From Streptomyces sp. (GTDB taxonomy: Bacteria > Actinomycetota > Actinomycetes > Streptomycetales > Streptomycetaceae), in NCBI GenBank assembly GCA_013362785.1, contig JABFVM010000037.1:1-64000 (forward strand): a DNA stretch of 64,000 bases, in the 5' to 3' direction. The position numbers and the translations under genes are program-made. Of the stretch, positions 1-9,787 are shown piece after piece; the stretch's first letter is position 1, and each line of letters starts with the position of its first letter. The notes under the pieces were generated by a model. It saw nothing but the letters and a program-made list of their open reading frames with translations, was not told the DNA's origin and did not search any database.

Positions 1-210
1 GCGGACGTTGGCCAGTTCGATGCCGAGCGTGGCCTTCCTGGCGCCCTTGCGGGCCCGGTCCGCGAGATCGCTGCCGGGGTACCGGTCGAGCAGTTGCTCG
101 TACCGTGTCCGGGCCTTCTCCCAACTGCTGTCCACCATGAGGTCGTCCGCGCACCCGACCAGCGCGGCCGGCGCGGTCCGCTCGGCAGCGGGGCAGCACA
201 GCTCGCCGCA

Positions 211-410
211 CCGCCCCACGGCCCCACGGCCCCACGGCCCCACGGCCCCCGGCAACGAGCCCCGCGTGCAGCGGCGGGTACGCTGCCGAGCGATACGCCC
301 CCCTGCCTCGTACCCACCGCACGATCGCCACCGCCCGACTGCCACCACCCGATCGCCACCACCCGATCGCCACCGCCCGACCACCACCACCCGACCGCCC
401 GCCGGACGTC
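211..410. repeat. Low-complexity short direct repeats: ccccacgg units (about 211-250), then cccgatcgccaccac-like 15-mers (about 320-410)
   Basis: Read directly in the sequence, just upstream of the ORF starting at 437. Confidence 0.75.
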
Positions 411-436
411 CCCAAAGCCCTGAAAGCCGCACCGCC

Positions 437-1111
437 ATGCGACCGTTCGCACCGCCCCGCTCCTCCGCCGCCCCGGCGTACGGAGTGCTGCGCGGGATGC
501 GGGCGGGCATGCTGGCGGCGCTGTGCGTGCTGCTGCCTGTGGCCGGGCATGTGCTGTCGCAAGGGCACACACCGCGCTGGGCCGTAGTGGCGACCACGGG
601 CGTCGTCGGCGCCCTTGGTACGGCCGTCCTGACCCGGCGACGGCTCACCGACACCCAACTCCTCGTCGCCCTCGCCGCGGCGCAACTCGCCTACCACGCC
701 GTCTACTCGCTGCCCGGCGCCTGCGCCGCCGTCACCGCCCAGGGCGGCAGTAGCGTCGGGCTGTCCTGGCTGGTCGAACACGACACGGTCGCCGGCCCGC
801 CGCCCGGCATTCTGCTCGCCGGGCATCTGGTCACCCTGCTGCTCGCGGCCCGGCTGCTCGGCATCACCGAACGGCTGCTGTGGCAGGGCAGGCCCCTGCT
901 GGCGGCCGTACGCCGACTGCTGCTGTTCCTTTGGCCGCTGCTCGGCCGCACCAACGCAACGGGCCCGCAGGCCACCATCCGCACGAGCGTCGCGCCGCTG
1001 AGGTCGGCCGAGTCGGTGCGCCTCAACGAGGGCCGGGCACCGCCGCACCGGGGGATCAGTCCGCTCGCCCTTTCCCGGCCCCTGCCGCTCGGCGGTCCCT
1101 GCCTGCCCTGA
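437..1111 (+). CDS. Small polytopic membrane protein
   Basis: ORF 8..1111; likely start is MRPFAPPRSS at 437 because the upstream part is low-complexity; hydrophobic segments; resembles the protein at 1943..2731. Confidence 0.6.
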   Translation: MRPFAPPRSSAAPAYGVLRGMRAGMLAALCVLLPVAGHVLSQGHTPRWAVVATTGVVGALGTAVLTRRRLTDTQLLVALAAAQLAYHAVYSLPGACAAVTAQGGSSVGLSWLVEHDTVAGPPPGILLAGHLVTLLLAARLLGITERLLWQGRPLLAAVRRLLLFLWPLLGRTNATGPQATIRTSVAPLRSAESVRLNEGRAPPHRGISPLALSRPLPLGGPCLP

Positions 1112-1178
1112 CGGGTAGCGCACGAGGACCAGACGCCACACCTCGGCGGGCCGGCCAGCCCACCCCCACCGAGGAATC

Positions 1179-1847
1179 ATGAACAAGTTCAAGAGGCAGT
1201 TGTTCGCCGTCGTCGTCCTCGTGGCCGGCTTCGCCGCCGCGTTCGGCTCCTATCTGCTGCTCAAGCCGGACGACCGCGGCAGCGGTGGTCTCGACGTGCG
1301 GCCGGTCGCGGAGGCGATGGCCGTGCGCGACAACAGCCACCGGCTCACCGCTCCGAAGAAGAGCGAACTGACCGTCGTCGAGTTCCTCGACTTCGAATGC
1401 GAGGGATGCGGCGCGTTCTACCCGGTCGTGGAGAAGCTGCGCGAGGAGTACGGCGACCGGGTCACCTTCGTCGCCCGCTACTTCCCCATGCCCGGCCACC
1501 GCAACGGCGAACTCGCCGCCCGCACTGCCCAGGCCGCGGCCCAGCAGGGCAAGTTCGAGGAGATGTACAGCAAGCTGTTCACCACCCAGAAGGAGTGGGG
1601 GGAGGCTCAGGAGTCGAAGCAGGACGTCTTCCGTGGCTACGCGAAGCAACTCGGCCTGGGCATGGGCGAGTTCGATGCCGCCCTCGCCGACCCGAAGGTC
1701 GCCGAGCGCGTCCAGGACGACCAGCGCGACGGCCTCGGCCTCGGTGTCCAGGGCACTCCGACCTTCGTCGTCGACGGGCAGATGATCCAGACACCCGGTT
1801 CCTACGCGGCGTTCAAGAAGCTCATCGACGCCCGGCTGGCCGACTGA
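1179..1847 (+). CDS. DsbA-family thioredoxin-like protein, membrane anchored
   Basis: N-terminal TM; EFLDFECEGCGAFYPVVEKLREEYGDRVTFVARYFPMPGHRNGELAARTAQAA...GTPTFVVDGQ is typical DsbA family. Confidence 0.9.
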   Translation: MNKFKRQLFAVVVLVAGFAAAFGSYLLLKPDDRGSGGLDVRPVAEAMAVRDNSHRLTAPKKSELTVVEFLDFECEGCGAFYPVVEKLREEYGDRVTFVARYFPMPGHRNGELAARTAQAAAQQGKFEEMYSKLFTTQKEWGEAQESKQDVFRGYAKQLGLGMGEFDAALADPKVAERVQDDQRDGLGLGVQGTPTFVVDGQMIQTPGSYAAFKKLIDARLAD

Positions 1848-1942
1848 CCAGGACAACCGCGCCCGCGTGCCTGCCTTCCGCTGTGAACACCCCGCATCGC
1901 CCCGACGTATACGGCAGGGTGGCGACCGTGCCAGGTGATCGC

Positions 1943-2731
1943 ATGACGCCGTACGGCGGCCGGAGCGCGGGTGCGCGGCCGGGCCGTACGGGGGCGTCCG
2001 TGCGGGCCGGGCTGTTCGCGCTGGTCGGCAGCACGCTGGCGGCGCTGGGGCACCATGCGGTCGCCGAGGGCGCTGTGCCGTGGCGGCTGGTGATCGTCTT
2101 CGCGCTGGGGCAGTTCGCTCTGGTCCGGCCGGTCACCCGCCGTCGCCTGTCCCTGCCCGCGGTCGTGGCGTGCACGATCGTCGCGCAAGCCGCCCTCCAC
2201 CTCGCGCTGACTGCGGCCGGCAGCGCGCACCGCCCCGCCGGCGGTCACGCCGTACACGCTGCCGAGGGGCACAGCGCCCACCCGGCTCTCGGCGACGGGC
2301 ATGCCTGGCAGCACGCCTCGGCGGCCATGACCGCCGCCCATCTGGCCGCCGCGCTGGCGGCCGGCTGGCTGCTGCATCGCGCGGACGCGGCCGTGACGGC
2401 GGCGCTGATTGCCGTCCGCACACTGCGCCGGGCGGCCGCGGCGGCCGCCGCGACCCGGCTGGTTCCGCGACTTCGTACGACCGAGGTCACCGCGCCGCCC
2501 ATGCTGCGGCTGGTCGGCCGCTTCGAACTCCCCTCGGCGGCATGGACGTACACCCTGGAACACACGCTGGTGCGCAGAGGACCACCGGGACGCGCCCACG
2601 TCCCGCACCGTCCTCCCACCCGGGCCACGGCTTCGGCCCGCCCGGCATCACCTGCAAGGAGTTCCCCATGCCCGCATACCACCGCGCCCTCTTCGCGCGC
2701 CGCGTCGCGATCAGCGGTGCCGCCGCGCTGA
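1943..2731 (+). CDS. Small membrane protein with a His-rich loop
   Basis: ORF 1397..2731, start MTPYGGRS; loop HRPAGGHAVHAAEGHSAHPALGDGHAWQHASAA; overlaps the next gene. Confidence 0.6.
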   Translation: MTPYGGRSAGARPGRTGASVRAGLFALVGSTLAALGHHAVAEGAVPWRLVIVFALGQFALVRPVTRRRLSLPAVVACTIVAQAALHLALTAAGSAHRPAGGHAVHAAEGHSAHPALGDGHAWQHASAAMTAAHLAAALAAGWLLHRADAAVTAALIAVRTLRRAAAAAAATRLVPRLRTTEVTAPPMLRLVGRFELPSAAWTYTLEHTLVRRGPPGRAHVPHRPPTRATASARPASPARSSPCPHTTAPSSRAASRSAVPPR

Positions 2732-3399
2732 CGGCCGTGCTCGCCGTGGCCGGACCGGCCGCCGCTCACGCGGAGGTCGAAGCCGACACCCCGCAGGCCC
2801 TCGCCGAGAACGTCACTCTGAGCTTCGTCTCCGAGGCGGAGTCCGCCAAGGCCGGCTTCGCCGAGCTGCGCGTCGTTCTGCCCGAGGGCATCGCGCCGAC
2901 GGACGTCACGCTCGGAAAGTCGCCCGAGGGCTGGAAGCTGAAGGCCACCGACGACGGCTACACCCTCGGCGGCCCCGCCCTGAAGGCCGGGGTCGACGCC
3001 GAGTACTCGATCAAGGTCCGCCAGCTCCCCGACGCCAAGGAGATCGCGTTCAAGACGGTCGAGACCTACAGCGACGGCGAAGTCTCCCGTTGGATCGAAC
3101 TGCCCCGTGACGGGGCCGAGTCCGAACAGCCCGCTCCCCTGCTGAAATTGAAGGCCGCGGCCCCGGGAGCCACACCCGTCGGCGCCGACCCCACGGCGGG
3201 CGAGGAACCCAGCCCGAGCCCGTCGGCCGCCGACCCGACCACGCCCGCCGCGACCCCGGCCAACGCCGACAAGGCAGCGGACGAGGACGACGGTTCCTCG
3301 ACGGGGGTGCTCGTCGGCGGTGTGGTCGTCGCGCTGCTCGTCCTGGGCGGCGGCGCCTGGTGGCTGGTCAAGCGCCGGTCGTCGGCGACCGGCGGCTGA
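2668..3399 (+). CDS. YcnI-family (DUF1775) secreted, membrane-anchored protein
   Basis: Signal peptide ending AAAHAEVEADTPQ; DUF1775-like core; C-terminal TM and KRR; RBS aaggag before ATG. Confidence 0.85.
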   Translation: MPAYHRALFARRVAISGAAALTAVLAVAGPAAAHAEVEADTPQALAENVTLSFVSEAESAKAGFAELRVVLPEGIAPTDVTLGKSPEGWKLKATDDGYTLGGPALKAGVDAEYSIKVRQLPDAKEIAFKTVETYSDGEVSRWIELPRDGAESEQPAPLLKLKAAAPGATPVGADPTAGEEPSPSPSAADPTTPAATPANADKAADEDDGSSTGVLVGGVVVALLVLGGGAWWLVKRRSSATGG

Positions 3400-3559
3400 A
3401 CGATCCGGTGAGCCCCTGCGGGGCGGCGAGCCCACCGCCCGCCGCCCTGCGGGCCGAACCGCCGGCTGAATGCCCGCTTCTCGTCCCCGGCGTGCGGCGG
3501 CGCACGCCGGCGTGAGACAGTCGGACATGCGCCCCCTATAGGCCGATTCACCACGGTCG

Positions 3560-3770
3560 ACCCACCGTAGGTGGTGTACGCCATGTTGGCTGATCCTTAT
3601 CTTGCCCTTACGCTCTGGGACGACAAGGACGACGGCACCACGGAAGTCCGGTGCAAACCCGGCACGGTCGCGCCACTGTGTGCCGCCCCTCCCTCGGGAG
3701 GCGGCGGTGAGTCAGACCCAATGCCGTCGTCGCGTGCTCCACACGATCGCGGGACGCGTTGTTCCCGAGG
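3560..3770 (+). promoter_or_regulatory. Cobalamin (B12) riboswitch
   Basis: Core gaagtccggtgcaaacccggcacggtcgcgccactgtg...gagtcagaccc matches the cobalamin riboswitch consensus; lies upstream of cbtB. Confidence 0.85.
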
Positions 3771-3780
3771 AGGTCTCGCC

Positions 3781-4002
3781 ATGGCGCAGTCCACTGCCGC
3801 CCCTGCCCCCAGCACCCAGGTCGCCGTCGCACCCCTGCCGCTCAAGGTCATAGCCCCTTGGGCGGTGTTCTTCGGTGTCCTGATGCTCGTCCTGCTGTAC
3901 TTCGTCGGCGCCGAGCAGGGTGCCACCGCCGTCCTCTCGGGCGAGGAAGTCCACGAGTGGGTGCACGACGCACGCCACCTGCTCGGCTTCCCCTGCCACT
4001 GA
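3781..4002 (+). CDS. cbtB: CbtB family cobalt transporter subunit
   Basis: 73 aa, one TM, C-terminal HEWVHDARHLLGFPCH; followed by CbtA; B12 riboswitch upstream. Confidence 0.88.
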   Translation: MAQSTAAPAPSTQVAVAPLPLKVIAPWAVFFGVLMLVLLYFVGAEQGATAVLSGEEVHEWVHDARHLLGFPCH

Positions 4003-4017
4003 GACGGACGGCACACC

Positions 4018-4773
4018 ATGAACTCTGCCATCGTGCGCGCCTTGTTGGTGCGCGGCATGCTCGCGGGCCTCGGCGCCGCGCTACCCGCCCTCGTCTTCGC
4101 CTACCTGGTCGGTGAGGGACCGGTGGACGCGGCGATCGCGTTCGAGTCGGCCAACTCTCATGAACACGGCGGGGAGGAACTGGTCAGCCGTACGGTGCAG
4201 TCGACCGCCGGTCTGGCCACGGGCGTCCTGGTCTTCGGCGTGGCGATCGGGGGCATCGCGGCCCTCGCCTTCTGCTTCGCCCTGGGCCGCATCGGCCGGT
4301 TCTCGGCCCGGGCCACCGCGGCCCTGACCGCGCTGGCCGCCTTCCTCCTCGTATACCTGGTGCCGATGCTGAAGTACCCGGCGAATCCGCCCGCGGTCGG
4401 CAACCCGGACACCATCGGCAAGCGCACCACACTGTTCTTCCTGATGATCGCGCTCACCGTGCTGTTGGGCATCGCGGCCGTTCTGCTCGGCCGCCGGCTC
4501 GCTCCGCGGTGGGGCAACTGGAACGCCTCCGTCGCCGCCGGTGCGGCGTTCGTGGCGGCGGTGACGGTCGCCACGGTGATCCTGCCGTCCGGGGACAACA
4601 CCCCGCACGGGTTCCCCGCCAACGACCTGTGGGAGTTCCGGCTCGCATCGATCGGCATGCAGGCGGTGCTGTGGGCGGGGTTCGGTCTGCTCTTCGGCTA
4701 CCTGGCCGAGCGCGTCCTCGAACCGAGGCAGCAGGAGCAGAAGGCCGGCCGAGTGCCGACACCGGTCGCCTGA
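4018..4773 (+). CDS. cbtA: CbtA family cobalt transporter subunit
   Basis: Polytopic protein with CbtA-like N-terminus, directly after cbtB. Confidence 0.88.
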   Translation: MNSAIVRALLVRGMLAGLGAALPALVFAYLVGEGPVDAAIAFESANSHEHGGEELVSRTVQSTAGLATGVLVFGVAIGGIAALAFCFALGRIGRFSARATAALTALAAFLLVYLVPMLKYPANPPAVGNPDTIGKRTTLFFLMIALTVLLGIAAVLLGRRLAPRWGNWNASVAAGAAFVAAVTVATVILPSGDNTPHGFPANDLWEFRLASIGMQAVLWAGFGLLFGYLAERVLEPRQQEQKAGRVPTPVA

Positions 4774-4793
4774 CGCGCGGAAGGCTGTGACTG

Positions 4794-4821
4794 GACCCGC
4801 CGGTGGCGCGACCGGCGGGTC
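4794..4821 (+). terminator. Intrinsic terminator of cbtBA
   Basis: GACCCGCCGGT-ggcgcg-ACCGGCGGGTC followed by ttgtcgtttt. Confidence 0.7.
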
Positions 4822-4856
4822 TTGTCGTTTTCTGTTCCTTCAGCGGCGCGGACCCG

Positions 4857-6148
4857 TCACGGCCGTCCCCCGTCCTGCGCGGGGACGAGGTGATGGGCGA
4901 CGCTGCGCAGCTTCTCGCAGGTCTCCTCGTGTTCGCGCTCGGGCCGGGAGTGCCGTACGAGACCGGCCCCGGCCTGGAGCCAGCAGCGGCCGTCCTGCTG
5001 GAAGACACTGCGCAGGACGAGCGCCGCGTCGAGGGCGCCGTGCGCGTCGCAGATCAGGACCGCGCCCGCGTACAGGCCCCGGGGGCCGCCCTCGAAGCCG
5101 CGGATGAGCGGGTAGGCGTGGGACTTGGGGATGCCGGTCGCCGTGACCGCGGGGAAGAGCGCGGCGAACGCCTGCCAGGGGCCGTGGCCCGGCCGCAGCC
5201 GTCCGTTGACCCTGGAGGCCAGATGCTGCACGGTGCCCCGGTCCAGCACCGCCATGTACTCGCTGACCACGGTGTCGTCGCACACCCGGGTCATCTCCTC
5301 CATGGCCAGCTTGACCGAGATGGCGTGTTCGTGGATCTCCTTGGGGTCGCTGAGCAGGTCGGTCCGCAGCCGGGCGTCCGCGGTGGCGGCACCGGTGCGG
5401 GCCCGGGTGCCGGCCAGGGGCCGGGTGGTGACCCGTCCGTCGGCGGTGACCTCGGCGACGGTCTCGGGGCTGAACCCGGTGGCCCGGATCCCGCCGAGAT
5501 CCAGCAGGAAGGAGCGCGCCGGGGTGTTGGCCCGGCGCCCGGCGACGTACGTGGCGACCAGGTCCACGGCGACCGGCACCGGCACACGCCGGGAGAGGAT
5601 CACCTTCTCCAGCGGCCCGGCGCCGCCCAGTTCCACCACGGCCGCGGCGACCGCTGCCCGGTAGTTGCCGGTGTCCTCCAGCGGGAGGGTGATCCGGTCC
5701 AGGGGCTGCACGGCGGTGCCCGTCGTGCGGACGAGCCGCTCCAGCTGTTCGAGGCGCCGCGCCGTGGTGGAGCGCAGGAGCACGCTCTCGCCGTCCGTGC
5801 GGACCTCGTCGGCGGGCACGATCAGGTGCAGCAGGGGATCGGTGTCCCCGGTGTCGACGCCCGCCAGCGCGACCCCCAGCTCGAACGAGGCCCAGCCGTA
5901 CGCCCGCCAGTCGGGCACCGTGACCGCCGCGAGGGCTTCCTCGACCCGGCCGAGGTCGCATGCCGCCGGGCCGTCCAGTCGTACGGAGGCCAGGGCGCCG
6001 CCGGCCAGGGACCACTCAGTGCCGCTCTCGTACACCACGTAGGGACGGAACAGTCCGCTGCGGCGAGCCGGGCCATCAGCAGCAGCGGTTCCTCGGCGGA
6101 CGGCAGCCGCGTTTCCAGGTAGCGATCGCAGTGCACGGGCCGGGTCAT
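4857..6148 (-). pseudogene. Salicylate synthase (MbtI/Irp9-type chorismate-utilising enzyme), apparent frameshift near 6060
   Basis: N-terminus MTRPVHCDRYLETRLPSAEEPLLLMARLAA is in one frame; the remainder (SGLFRPYVVYESGTEWSLAGG...) is in another; ATGA overlap with the upstream methyltransferase. Confidence 0.75.
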
Positions 6149-6963
6149 CGGGTGGCCTCCGTCGCTTCGGCGGGACGCCGCCCTCGCACGCTGACCAGCG
6201 GATAGGAGTTGACGACAAAGACGGGATCCGCCAACGCGGCACGGAACCGGGCCAGTTCGCGGCCCGTGATCCCCGCCGCGGCCAGGCCGCCCTCGACCTG
6301 GTCGGCGTTGTGCCGGTGCAGCGCGATACCGGCGCCGCCACCCGGCCACGCCTCGGCGTACACCGTCGCGGCGAGGTCGGTCAGCCCGGCCGCCCGCATC
6401 GCGCCGAACACGCGGCGGCCCCACAGCGGATCGGCACCCGCCTGCTCCAGCAGCCCCAGCAGCGTCGCGTGCACACGCTCGAAGACCCTCGCCGTCTCCT
6501 CGTCGGGCGCGGCCAGGACAGGTGTCCAGCCGCAGTCGAACTCCTCCAGGACCAGCCATCCGCCCGGCCGCAGCGCCGACACGAGCCGCCGCAGCACGCT
6601 GAGCCGCTCGGGCAGGTGCAGCAGTACCAGCCGTGCGTGTACGAGGTCGTAGCCGCTGCCGGGCAGCGGGGCACGGACGATGTCGTGCCGCAGCAGGCGC
6701 ACTTGGGGCGGGCGGGTCCGCGTGGCCGCCCAGCGCGGCTCCAGATCGGTGACCGTGACCTCACCGTCCGCTCCGACCCGCGCGCCGAGCCAGTCCCCGA
6801 GCGAGCCGCTGCCGCCGCCGACCTCCAGGCATCTCCATCCCGAGGCGACCCCGGTGAGCGCCAACTGCCGTGTGGAGAAGGGGTCGTAGCGCTCCTCCAG
6901 GACCGAGAAGCGGCCCGCCGTCTCGGCGGCGACGTTGCTGAAGAGGTAGCGCGACACGTTCAC
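6145..6963 (-). CDS. SAM-dependent class I methyltransferase
   Basis: CLEVGGGSGSLGDWLGARVGADGEVTVTDL motif; GTG start at VNVSRYLFSN. Confidence 0.85.
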   Translation of the reverse strand: MNVSRYLFSNVAAETAGRFSVLEERYDPFSTRQLALTGVASGWRCLEVGGGSGSLGDWLGARVGADGEVTVTDLEPRWAATRTRPPQVRLLRHDIVRAPLPGSGYDLVHARLVLLHLPERLSVLRRLVSALRPGGWLVLEEFDCGWTPVLAAPDEETARVFERVHATLLGLLEQAGADPLWGRRVFGAMRAAGLTDLAATVYAEAWPGGGAGIALHRHNADQVEGGLAAAGITGRELARFRAALADPVFVVNSYPLVSVRGRRPAEATEATR

Positions 6964-7434
6964 CCCTCGCGAAGCAGGCATACGGCCATGAAACGGCGCT
7001 CACGCGACAACGGAGAAGGCACAAGGCAGGGCGAGACGAGGCTCGGACACGAGCCCGGTGGGACTCCGTCGTTCCGCCTGCGAGACGTGCGCACGACATG
7101 CCCACAAGGAGCCCCCGGATCAGGTGACGGGACGGGACCCGGAACGTGAACAGCAGTCCGACATGCCGATAGACGCTCGGCCCCCACACCCCACCCGAGC
7201 GGCGCTGGTGCACCCGCACCGTCGAGTGGACGGCGCTTGCCGCACAGGGCAGTTGAGGCGCCCGTGGTGAGTTCTGCGTAACGAGCCGTTCACGACAGGC
7301 GGGGCTCCTGGGAAACAAGCGCTTCCTACCGTGTCCCGCCATGGACTCGGAGTTGTATACGCAGCCGGGCGCGACTGCACACCGATCGCTTCTGACGCCC
7401 CGCATCACCACCGCACCCCCACAGGAGGCGTGAC

Positions 7435-9084
7435 ATGAGCACCACCGAGTCACAGCTGACAGCGGCAGACCCGTCGAGCGGCGCCACGGACCAGGCGGCC
7501 AAGGAAACCCTGGAGGACTACACCCTCCGCTTCGCGCCGCGCAGTTACCGCCGCTGGACCCCCATGGTCGTGGCCACCACGGCCCTCGGCGGCATCGCCT
7601 ATATGGCCGACTTCTCCATCGGCGCCGGCATCGGCCTGGCGCACGGCACCGGCAACGCGCTCGTGGCGATCGCGGTCGCCGCCGTCGTCATCTTCATCAC
7701 CGGCTTCCCCCTCGCCTACTACGGCGCCCGCTACAACATCGACCTGGACCTGATCACCCGAGGCTCCGGCTTCGGCTACTACGGCTCGGTCCTCACCAGC
7801 GTCATCTTCGCCAGCTTCACCTTCATCTTCTTCGCCCTCGAAGGCTCGATCATGGCCCAGGGCCTCAAGATCGGCCTCGGCATGCCCCTGTGGCTGGGCT
7901 ACCTGGTCTCCACGCTGATGGTGATCCCGCTGGTGATCTACGGCATGAAGGCGCTGAGCAAGCTCCAGGTGTGGACGACGCCGGTCTGGCTGATCCTGAT
8001 GGTCGCCCCGCTGGTCTACCTCGTCGCCACCGACCCGGGCACCGTCGACCGCTTCCTCTCCTACGCCGGCACCGACGGCGAGGGCGGCGTCAACACCGCC
8101 TCCGTGCTGCTCGGCGCGGGCGTCTGTCTGTCCCTGATCGCCCAGATCGGCGAGCAGATCGACTATCTGCGCTTCATGCCGCCCAAGACCGAGGCGAACA
8201 AGCGCAGCTGGTGGACCGCGGTCGTCATGGCCGGCCCCGGCTGGGTCGTACTCGGTGCGCTGAAGCAGGCCATCGGTGTCTTCCTCGCCGTCTACATCCT
8301 CGCCAAGGTCGGCCCGACGGCCGCGCCCGAGCCGATCCAGCAGTTCCGCGGCGCCTTCGACGCGATGATGCCGTCCTGGATGGTGATCCCGCTGGCCGTG
8401 GCCCTGGTGGTCATCAGCCAGATCAAGATCAACGTGACCAATGCCTACTCGGGCTCGCTCGCCTGGACCAACTCCTTCACCCGCGTCACCCGCCGCTACC
8501 CGGGCCGCATGATCTTCGTCCTGGTCAACCTGACCTTCGCGCTGGCCCTGATGGAAGCCGACATGTTCAGCTTCCTCAACAGCATCCTGGGCTTCTACTC
8601 GAACTGCGCCATCGCCTGGGTCGTCACCGTCGCCACGGACATCGGCATCAACAAGTACCTGCTGAAACTGTCACCGCTCCAGCCCGAGTTCCGCCGGGGC
8701 ATGCTCTACGCCGTCAACCCCGTGGGCGTCGTGGCCTTCGTCGCCGCGTCCGGCCTGTCGATAGCCATGTACTTCCACGGACTCGGCGACACCCTCCAGC
8801 CGTACTCCCCGGTCGCCGCGGCGCTGATCGCCTTCGTCCTCACCCCGCTGATGGCGATCGTCACGAAGGGCAAGTACTACCTGCGCCGTACCGACGACGG
8901 TATCGCCGAGCCACTGCTCGACGCGGAGGGCAACCCGAGCGGGACGACCTACGACTGCCACGTCTGCCACCAGCCGTACGAGCGCCCCGATCTGGCCGCC
9001 TGCCTGACCCATGACGCCGTCGTCTGCTCGCTGTGCCTGAGCACCGACAAGGTCGGGGACCACGTGCTGCCGGCGACTGCGTAG
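7435..9084 (+). CDS. NCS1 family purine-cytosine permease-like transporter with C-terminal Cys-rich segment
   Basis: About 12 TM NCS1-like protein; C-terminus YDCHVCHQPYERPDLAACLTHDAVVCSLCLSTD. Confidence 0.85.
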   Translation: MSTTESQLTAADPSSGATDQAAKETLEDYTLRFAPRSYRRWTPMVVATTALGGIAYMADFSIGAGIGLAHGTGNALVAIAVAAVVIFITGFPLAYYGARYNIDLDLITRGSGFGYYGSVLTSVIFASFTFIFFALEGSIMAQGLKIGLGMPLWLGYLVSTLMVIPLVIYGMKALSKLQVWTTPVWLILMVAPLVYLVATDPGTVDRFLSYAGTDGEGGVNTASVLLGAGVCLSLIAQIGEQIDYLRFMPPKTEANKRSWWTAVVMAGPGWVVLGALKQAIGVFLAVYILAKVGPTAAPEPIQQFRGAFDAMMPSWMVIPLAVALVVISQIKINVTNAYSGSLAWTNSFTRVTRRYPGRMIFVLVNLTFALALMEADMFSFLNSILGFYSNCAIAWVVTVATDIGINKYLLKLSPLQPEFRRGMLYAVNPVGVVAFVAASGLSIAMYFHGLGDTLQPYSPVAAALIAFVLTPLMAIVTKGKYYLRRTDDGIAEPLLDAEGNPSGTTYDCHVCHQPYERPDLAACLTHDAVVCSLCLSTDKVGDHVLPATA

Positions 9085-9143
9085 CCCATCACGGGTGGGC
9101 CGGCCCCGGCCCACCCCCGACAGGCCCGCCAAGAACGGCCGAA

Positions 9144-9174
9144 GGGCCGTTTCAGATTCTCTCTGAAACGGCCC
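9144..9174 (+). terminator. Rho-independent-like hairpin
   Basis: GGGCCGTTTCAG-attctct-CTGAAACGGCCC, 12 bp perfect stem downstream of the permease. Confidence 0.7.
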
Positions 9175-9195
9175 CTGACCTGCGACTTCGTAAAG

Positions 9196-9269
<74 letters not shown>

Positions 9270-9380
9270 ATGCCCGTCTGACCTGGGGTTTCCCCCGGCC
9301 GAACGTGCAGGGAAACAATACCGCACTCGGGTCGGTGGTCGCGCACTGCTTTATGCGCCGCTTTATGCGCCGCGCGTGGG

Positions 9381-9740
9381 TCACTCCCCGGTCGGCAGAC
9401 CCAACTCGGGATAGGCGTCCAGCAGCCGGGGCGGGGCCGCCTGGCGCCAGGAGTCGGCGAGGATGTCACGCAGTTCGCTTTCGCCCTCCAGGGCGGTGAG
9501 CCGGACCCGCACCCAGGCGAACTGCGCCTCGTGGTCGGCGATCCAGAACTTCTCCGGCTCGGCCAGGACCAGTTCGTCGCGCTCCTCCTTGGGGCAGCGC
9601 ACCGCGATGGAGGTCTCCTCCTCGGGCAGCGTGGCGAACATCTTGCCCGCGACCCGGAACGTGGGCATGCTCCAGGCGATCTTCTCCGTCGTGTCGGGCA
9701 GAGAGAGGGCGATACGGCGTACGTCTTCGGCATCCTGCAT
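9381..9740 (-). CDS. MmcQ/YjbR family DNA-binding protein
   Basis: MQDAEDVRRIALSLPDTTEKIAWSMPTFRVAGKMFATLPEEE... Confidence 0.85.
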   Translation of the reverse strand: MQDAEDVRRIALSLPDTTEKIAWSMPTFRVAGKMFATLPEEETSIAVRCPKEERDELVLAEPEKFWIADHEAQFAWVRVRLTALEGESELRDILADSWRQAAPPRLLDAYPELGLPTGE

Positions 9741-9787
9741 GCAAGGCACCGTAGCGGCTGCCACTGACAATCACCTGGTGAGAGCGG

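Noticed and set aside
211-410. CRISPR or iteron array near the left edge
   Set aside because: Units are 8 and 15 bp, degenerate, without spacers; best read as simple-sequence expansion.
8-436. N-terminal extension of ORF 8..1111 as protein
   Set aside because: Proline/arginine/threonine repeat translation from low-complexity DNA; a hydrophobic protein starts plausibly at 437.
9348-9371. 12-bp tandem duplication gctttatgcgcc x2 near the tRNA-Pro
   Set aside because: Too short to interpret; no integrase or att-like duplication of the tRNA end was seen, so no integrated element is claimed.
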